Origin: Chara braunii
Taxonomy: Eukaryota; Streptophyta; Charophyceae; Charales; Characeae
NCBI GenBank assembly: GCA_003427395.1
Contig: BFEA01000083.1
Span: 2,643,756 to 2,696,699 of the forward strand
DNA: 52,944 bases
Reading direction: 5' to 3'
Every line of letters begins with the position of its first letter. Position 1 is the stretch's first letter. Shown here piece by piece: positions 51,836 to 52,944 of the stretch. The position numbers and the translations under genes are program-made. The notes beneath the pieces were generated by a model. It did no database searches, had not been told where the DNA came from, and worked only from the letters and a program-made list of their open reading frames with translations.

Positions 51836-52944
51836 CAAGTGCGAAACGGAATACTACCACACACATGAACTTGATAAGGTGAAAGCTAAACTAACGAAAG
51901 CACATGCCCATGAGTGAAAGAGCAACCAAGTGTTGAAACGGAACACTACCATACACATGAACTTGACAAAGTGAAAGTTGAACTAACGAAAGCACATGCA
52001 CATGAGTGAAAGAGCAACCAAGTGTGAAAATGGAATACGACCACACACATGAACTTGACAAAGTGAAGGTTGAACTAACGAAAGTACATGTAAAGAGCAA
52101 CCAAGTGTTGAAACGGAACACTACCATACAAATGAATTTGACATGGTATATTTAGTATAAGCAAGTTCTAAGATCACATCCTTCGAATAAAATCCAGTTA
52201 AAAAAAGAAATTCAATTAAAGACATGCTGAAGTGAAGGTTGAACTAACGAAAGCACATGTACATGAGTGAAAGAGCAACCAAGTGTTGAAAAGGAACTTT
52301 ACCATACACATGAACTTGACAAAGTGAAGGTTGAACTAACAAAAGCACATGCATATGAGTGAAAGAGAAACGAAGTGTTGAAACGGGACACAACCATACA
52401 CATGAATTTGACAAAGTGAAGGTTGAACTAACGAAAGCACATGCACATGAGTGAAAGAGCAACCAAGTGTTCAAACGGAACGCTACCATACACATGAACT
52501 TGACAAAGTGAAGGTTGAACTAACGAAAGCACATGCCCATGAGTGAAAGAGCAACCAAGTGTTGTAACGGAACACTACCGTACACACGAGCTTGACAAAG
52601 GGAAGGTTGAACTAACGAAAGCCCATGCTCATGAGTGAAAGAGCAACCAAGTGTGAAAACAGAATACTACCACGCACAGAAACTTGACAAAGTGAAGGTT
52701 GAACTAACGAAAGCACATGCATATGAGTGAAAGAGCAACCAAGTGTTGAAACGGAATACTACCATACACATGTATTTGACAAAATGAANATGAGTGAAAG
52801 AGCAACCAAGTGTTGAAACGGAATACTACCATACACATGTATTTGACAAAATGAAGGTTGAACTAACGAAAGCAGATGCACATGAGTGAAAGAGCAACCG
52901 ATTGTTGGAAACTGAATACTACCATACACATGAACTTGACAAAG
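51820..52944. repeat. 92 bp satellite, runs past window end
   Basis: GAGTGAAAGAGCAACCAAGT recurs at 51912, 52004, 52265, 52357, 52449, 52541, 52633, 52725 and 52884, a 92 bp period. One stretch (52139-52230) is a degenerate or inserted segment. An N at 52789 joins a 65 bp exact duplicate, probably a gap-filling artefact. The open frames on the minus strand are satellite translations. Confidence 0.95.

Noticed and set aside
51891-52495. Minus-strand frames with repeated peptide units
   Set aside because: Translation of the 92 bp satellite.

Overview
The window is repeat-dense eukaryotic nuclear DNA with almost no host coding sequence. It is built from Ty3/gypsy LTR retrotransposons inserted into each other. 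I can delimit three families: A (elements II and III), B (element I) and C (elements V and VI), plus a non-coding element of unknown class (IV). The primer-binding sites match plant-type initiator tRNA-Met. The integrases end in chromodomain-like tails, and many stop codons fit C-to-T decay at CAG. This suggests a green-lineage (streptophyte) genome. A charophyte such as Chara is my best guess from memory of similar Gag and Pol proteins, but it is not proven here. N gaps lie at 10250-10455, 22762-22819 and 35685-36189.

Layout. 1-1787: microsatellites, a tRNA-derived SINE-like head and a cluster of about 70 bp units, one pair forming a 77 bp-arm palindrome. 1788-19978: element II (family A, minus strand), whose 3' LTR is split at 2085/11242 by element I (family B, plus strand, 2086-11241). 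19979-23030: non-coding DNA with minisatellites and a U6 snRNA retropseudogene. 23031-43878: element III (family A, plus), whose pol is split at 28604/40758 by element IV. IV is itself split at 30060/37374 by element V (family C, minus). 43879-45214: flank with a SINE-like copy and one candidate host exon. 45215-50416: element VI (family C, plus), 5' two-thirds only, cut by a relative of IV (50417-51438). 51439-52944: GA-rich repeats, a 35 bp minisatellite, then a 92 bp satellite running off the window.

Each Ty3 element carries or carried Gag (hydrophobic N-terminus and coiled coil in families A and B; CCHC zinc knuckle in all), protease, reverse transcriptase, RNase H, integrase and a chromodomain-like tail. 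All are broken by stops, frameshifts or active-site changes, so any mobility would need proteins in trans. Insertion order is readable: II before I, and III before IV before V. Five elements have complete 4 bp target-site duplications (ggca, tcct, ggag, ccgg, catg).

The most novel signals are: (1) an ~80 nt leader module in elements I, V and VI that folds, with compensatory changes, into an outer stem enclosing two hairpins, one with a G5 loop; (2) element IV, a non-coding element packed with perfect short hairpins, with TGT-starting ends and insertion at CCGG; (3) a cluster of 12 TTGACY (W-box) motifs in the leader of element I; (4) a poly(A)-tailed U6 copy; and (5) an untrimmed Tn5/Nextera mosaic end that flags a local assembly artefact.
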